A DNA stretch of 64,000 nucleotides, from positions 155,364,629-155,428,628 of the forward strand of contig NC_035446.2 of NCBI RefSeq assembly GCF_002127325.2, in the 5' to 3' direction. The first letter of the stretch is position 1. Each line of letters begins with the position of its first letter. Under the pieces are notes generated by a model. That model was not told where the DNA came from. It made no database searches and saw only the letters and a list, made by a program, of their open reading frames with translations. Shown piece after piece: positions 60,961 to 64,000 of the stretch. The position numbers and the translations under genes are program-made. The stretch comes from Helianthus annuus. Taxonomy: Eukaryota > Streptophyta > Magnoliopsida > Asterales > Asteraceae.

Positions 60961-62139
60961 CATCTGGCAGTGGCTCAGCTTTTTCAGGGTCGGGAAGCAA
61001 TAAGAGAAGTCCCCAAATACACAACAAGTAGTGTGGTCGTCATAAGCGTAACAACCATCATTAACCTGCTCGGTTCCGACTGAGCATTTGATTTTGCATT
61101 GGTTGGGGAGCATCTGAGCCTTCTTCAACACCTGCAGTAGCTGTCCGCCATGCTGTTGCTTCGGAACTTGTTTCACCACCTGTTTGATCGCCTCACACTG
61201 AGAATCCTCCTCCACTTCCTTAAGCTGGTTGCAGCACAGGTTAAGGCGTTGTTGTTCCACCATGGGCTTGTTATCGAGGAGGTGCATCTGGCAGTGGCTC
61301 AACTTTTTCAGGGTCGGGAAGCAATAAGAGAAGTCCCCAAATGCACAACAAGTAGTGTGGTCGTCATAAGCGTAACAACCATCATTAACCTGCTCGGTTC
61401 CGACTGAGCATTTGATGTTGCATTGGTTGGGGAGCATCTGAGCCTTCTTCAACACCTGTAGTAGCTTTCCGCCATGCTGCTGCTTCGGAACTTGTTTCAC
61501 CACCTGTTTGATCGCCTCACACTGAGAATCCTCCTCCACTTCCTTAAGCTGGTTGCAGCACAGGTTAAGGCTTTGTTGTTCCACCATGGGCTTGTTATCG
61601 AGGAGGTGCATCTGGCAGTGGCTCAACTTTTTCAGGGTCGGGAAGCAATAAGAGAAGTCCCCAAATACACAACAAGTAGTGTGGTCATCATAAGCGTAAC
61701 AACCATCATTAACCTGCTCGGTTCCGACTGAGCATTTGATGTTGCATTGGTTGGGGAGCATCTGAGCCTTCTTCAACACCTGCAGTAGCTGTCCGCCATG
61801 CTGCTGCTTCGGAACTTGTTTCACCACCTGTTTGATCGCCTCACACTGAGAATCCTCCTCCACTTCCTTAAGCTGGTTGCAGCACAGGTTAAGGCGTTGT
61901 TGTTCCACCATGGGCTTGTTATCGAGGAGGTGCATCTGGCAGTGGCTCAGCTTTTTCAGGGTCGGGAAGCAATAAGAGAAGTCCCCAAATACACAACAAG
62001 TAGTGTGGTCGTCATAAGTGTAACAACCATCATTAACCTTCTCGGTGACAGTGGTGATGATGGTTCGGTAGCTAGCAACCTCAACAAATGCTACCATCAC
62101 CACCATAGCGAGTACTGCAACAACTTCAAGTTTTGCCAT
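60961..62139 (-). CDS. Albumin polyprotein, 5' part (signal peptide, modules 1-3 and start of 4)
   Basis: Open from 62139 through the LTR border. In the present DNA the frame runs about 16 codons into the LTR and stops at 60913, so a truncated product with three complete albumin modules remains possible. Modules differ by single residues: Thr7 in module 1; Ser48 and Lys83 in module 2; Ala16 and Lys99 in module 3. No intron is needed. Confidence 0.9.
61066..62037 (-). repeat. 324-bp coding tandem repeat, three uninterrupted copies
   Basis: Period exactly 324 bp (108 codons), copies almost identical at DNA level. Two more copies lie across and beyond the retrotransposon insertion. Confidence 0.95.
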
Positions 62140-62144
62140 TGTGT

Positions 62145-62167
62145 TGTAGTAGTAGTAGTAGTAGTAA
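62145..62167 (-). repeat. (GTA)n microsatellite in the albumin 5' UTR
   Basis: About seven GTA triplets directly upstream of the ATG, read as (TAC)n on the transcript. Confidence 0.85.
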
Positions 62168-62206
62168 CCGATAAAACTGCCTTACTCAAACAAGGGGAAG
62201 TTGCTT

Positions 62207-62214
62207 AATTTATA
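62207..62214 (-). promoter_or_regulatory. TATA box of the albumin gene
   Basis: TATAAATT on the minus strand, about 70 bp upstream of the ATG, a normal spacing for a short plant 5' UTR. Confidence 0.75.
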
Positions 62215-62269
62215 GTGTAACTGCTCGATTTGCAGGAAGGTTAGCTAAGTGGTGAATTGTATGGCCAAA

Positions 62270-62288
62270 TATGTGTAACGTGTGCATG
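62270..62288 (-). promoter_or_regulatory. RY element with adjacent ACACGTT motif
   Basis: On the minus strand CATGCACACGTTACACAT: the RY core CATGCA (62283-62288) next to an ACGT core, 70-80 bp upstream of the TATA box. RY plus ACGT motifs are the usual seed-storage promoter code bound by B3 (ABI3/FUS3-type) and bZIP factors. This supports seed expression of the albumin gene. Confidence 0.6.
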
Positions 62289-62289
62289 A

Positions 62290-63440
62290 AAGCAACAAGT
62301 CGAACAGTGCGGATCTACGGGTATCCCCGAGATACCCCACAACTTTATGGTGAATTATTGAAAATATTGGCTTCCTATCAATAACAGTTGTAAGGGGTAA
62401 GGGTGGTCATCACTCATCACTCATCACTCACTCACAACTTCCAATCAAGTTCCGCTATGTCATCAAACATTATTGCATCACCCACAACCTTTTTAGTGGA
62501 AATGGCCATCACTCACCACCACACACAACAATTTCCCTCACCACCCATACCCCATCACCCATCAAAAATACCACGTGTTTTAAAATTGATGTGGTGTACA
62601 TTTGAGTGGTGGTGATGGTGTTTGGGAACTCATAACTCGTTATATAATTCCATCACGTGGGATTTGTTTTCCACCCCAGGTCCCCTAATCATTTATAACG
62701 TATTGATTGTTTTAAAAGAATCCAAAATAAACGGATATAAATATCGCCTCACACCACACATTTTGGCCCACTATAATTGAATTATTGGACTGCTATTGCT
62801 TTTACTATTGGATCACCAGCACTAAAAGTAAACAATGCTAGGAGAGAGGAAAAAGTTGATGGTACTGGATTTGTTATGACATTATTGTGAGGTAAGAGGC
62901 CGGTGTACTACTTCGGTTATGTATCCGTAGAATACCCAAAAATGTTTAAAAATGTGTCTTCTATTATTGGCTAGTCATCTAATTAACATTTAACAACACC
63001 CACAAACATCCTCATAAACTTTTCCAAATCATTGATTTCATCCCATAAAACATCCTTACAATATCCACGTCATAACTAAAGTCTAGACAAAAAAATATAA
63101 TTAAAGACCCAACCCACCCCCAACTCATCCGTACCCATTGACCTTTAAATCAAAAACCACTTTGGATTAAACACATTAGGAGCTTGAAATAACCAGATTC
63201 CTGATTCGGGAAGCCAAGGCTAAACCCAAAATGCTATTAAGTTTTGATCTAAAGATGAAAATGAAGAAGTTTTGGTATTATGAAAAGAGATAAAATAGAT
63301 GAGGTTTAAAGTAAAAGAGATGAAGTAGATGAAAACTTGTGGAAATCATTGTGAAACGTAGTAGAATTGGTGTGAAAAGATGAAATCTTAATTAGAAAAC
63401 ACGGGTTTGGAGTAGGGAGTGTTTTGTGCGAAGTGGGTAG
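62290..63440. other. Upstream region of the albumin gene, no further gene seen
   Basis: Contains CATCACTCATCACTCATCACTC simple repeats near 62408-62432 and a CACGTG box near 62573 (plus a second CACGTGGG near 62654). AT-rich otherwise. No coding region supported. Confidence 0.45.
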
Positions 63441-64000
63441 CAAGAGTTATGAGGTGAGAATGAGTGCGCTATTTATAGGCGATGTGGAATCAGGGTGAAA
63501 AGGGCGTTTCGTTCGAATCAGGCGTGTCTGTGCGAATGGAATGTGTTTTGTGCGAGGCACCCTGAACCAGTCTAGTTCGCACGAATTGGGTTGTCTTGCA
63601 CGATGTGATTTCCAGTTTGTGTGTAACATGTTTGTGTGATATTTTCGGGTTATCTTAGTTAGTTTAAATATGTTAAGCATGTATGCATGATGTGTAAGCG
63701 TTGTGTATGCAATAACGTATGAGATGCGTAGCGAGTACGTATGAAATACTTGAAATGCATATGTAATGCTTGAAATATGTAATTGTAATTGCTTGTAATC
63801 GAGTATCCCGAGTATCGAGTTTGCGTGTAACCGTGTAATGTAGTATGCGTTGACATATTGAAACTTGTAATCGTGTGAAATTGCGTAATTGAAATATTGA
63901 AATATGCGTATAGAGTGTCATAGTATCACGAGGATCTTAGAGGGGACGGGGCGGTCCGTTATAGACCCCCCATCACGCGTGATGGCCAAGCAGCACACCG
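63441..64000 (-). repeat. LTR-like or repeat-derived sequence at the window end
   Basis: A minus-strand CCTATAAATAGCGC box at about 63467-63480 is followed by GTTCGAA/TTCGCACGAA motifs, in the style of the chromovirus LTRs of this window. At 63970-63985 there is a perfect 16-bp palindrome CCATCACGCGTGATGG. The window ends before any border can be fixed. Confidence 0.3.

Larger units (their letters stand above)
49052..62139 (-). pseudogene. Five-module 2S-albumin polyprotein gene, split by a retrotransposon
   Basis: 2S albumins are small disulfide-rich seed storage proteins made in the ER and cut in protein bodies. The ATG at 62139 opens a 34-residue leader with a signal peptide (MAKLEVVAVLAMVVMVAFVE), then five 108-residue modules: 62037-61714, 61713-61390, 61389-61066, 61065-60961 joined to 49600-49382, and 49381-49052. 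Each module has SYC...SHCQMHL (small chain), LNLCCNQLKEVEEDSQCEAI and MLPNQCNIKC (large chain). Removing the insert and one TSD copy gives 1728 nt, open in length for 575 codons plus stop. Module 5 carries an in-frame TAA (49247-49249). The albumin likeness is closest to sunflower PawS/albumin precursors. With the insert present, translation stops soon after module 4 begins. Confidence 0.93.

Noticed and set aside
61150..62208. Plus-strand frames repeating MLLLRNLFHHLFDRL opposite the albumin modules
   Set aside because: They are exact antisense of the albumin repeat and recur only because the albumin repeats. The sense frame has the signal peptide and cysteine pattern.
62403..62615. 70-codon His/Ser-rich frame upstream of the albumin gene
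   Set aside because: Arises from CATCACTC simple repeats; no coding signature.
1..64000. tRNA, rRNA, CRISPR or bacterial operon features
   Set aside because: None recognised. Short repeats present are plant minisatellites and transposon ends, not spacer-repeat arrays.

Overview
This window is plant nuclear DNA, most likely from the daisy family (Asteraceae). The plant assignment rests on nested LTR retrotransposons of plant-only lineages, spliced introns, and fragments of a beta-hexosaminidase and a 3-ketoacyl-CoA synthase. The Asteraceae assignment rests on a seed 2S-albumin gene whose modules resemble the sunflower albumin/PawS family; this is inference from family knowledge, not from a search.

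Layout. 1-7.7 kb: a large coding-poor LTR retrotransposon derivative, entered inside its 5' LTR. It carries a 1.24-kb hAT-type insertion and several tandem repeats. 7.7-9.16 kb: the last two exons of a decayed GH20 beta-hexosaminidase gene, with a PIF/Harbinger-type element in the intron. 9.39-22.72 kb: a complete Tat-lineage Ty3/Gypsy element (939-bp LTRs with one difference, TSD AATGG). Its gag-pol is broken, and a six-exon antisense gene sits in its 3' half. 22.7-34.8 kb: eroded LTR fragments, a probable solo LTR, a 3-ketoacyl-CoA synthase pseudogene, a one-LTR Gypsy remnant, a LINE remnant and a Helitron-like end. 34.94-36.32 kb: a Mutator-like element carrying a minisatellite. 36.69-47.73 kb: a Copia element with 201-bp LTRs (98.5% identical) around a heavily decayed interior, a probable small Helitron and exon-like cargo. 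47.79-48.34 kb: a 5'-truncated LINE with target-site duplication. 49.05-62.14 kb: the main gene, described next. 62.2-64 kb: its upstream region and unresolved repeat-like sequence.

The main gene is on the minus strand. It encodes a signal peptide followed by five nearly identical 108-residue 2S-albumin modules, making a polyprotein. Each module starts with a cysteine-rich 16-residue segment that begins with Gly and ends with Asp, placed where PawS-type precursors hold their buried cyclic peptides. Each module also lacks one canonical albumin cysteine. The gene is cut inside module 4 by an intact Tekay/Del-type chromovirus at 49606-60960. That element has LTRs of 2786 bp with no difference seen on reading, TSD CATCT, and a single gag-pol frame of about 1537 codons. 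Removing the insert and one TSD copy restores an open-frame length (1728 nt), apart from one nonsense codon in module 5.

No bacterial features, CRISPR arrays, rRNA or tRNA genes were recognised. All boundaries come from reading the sequence by eye. LTR ends, TIRs and TSDs were checked base by base; domain names are family knowledge.
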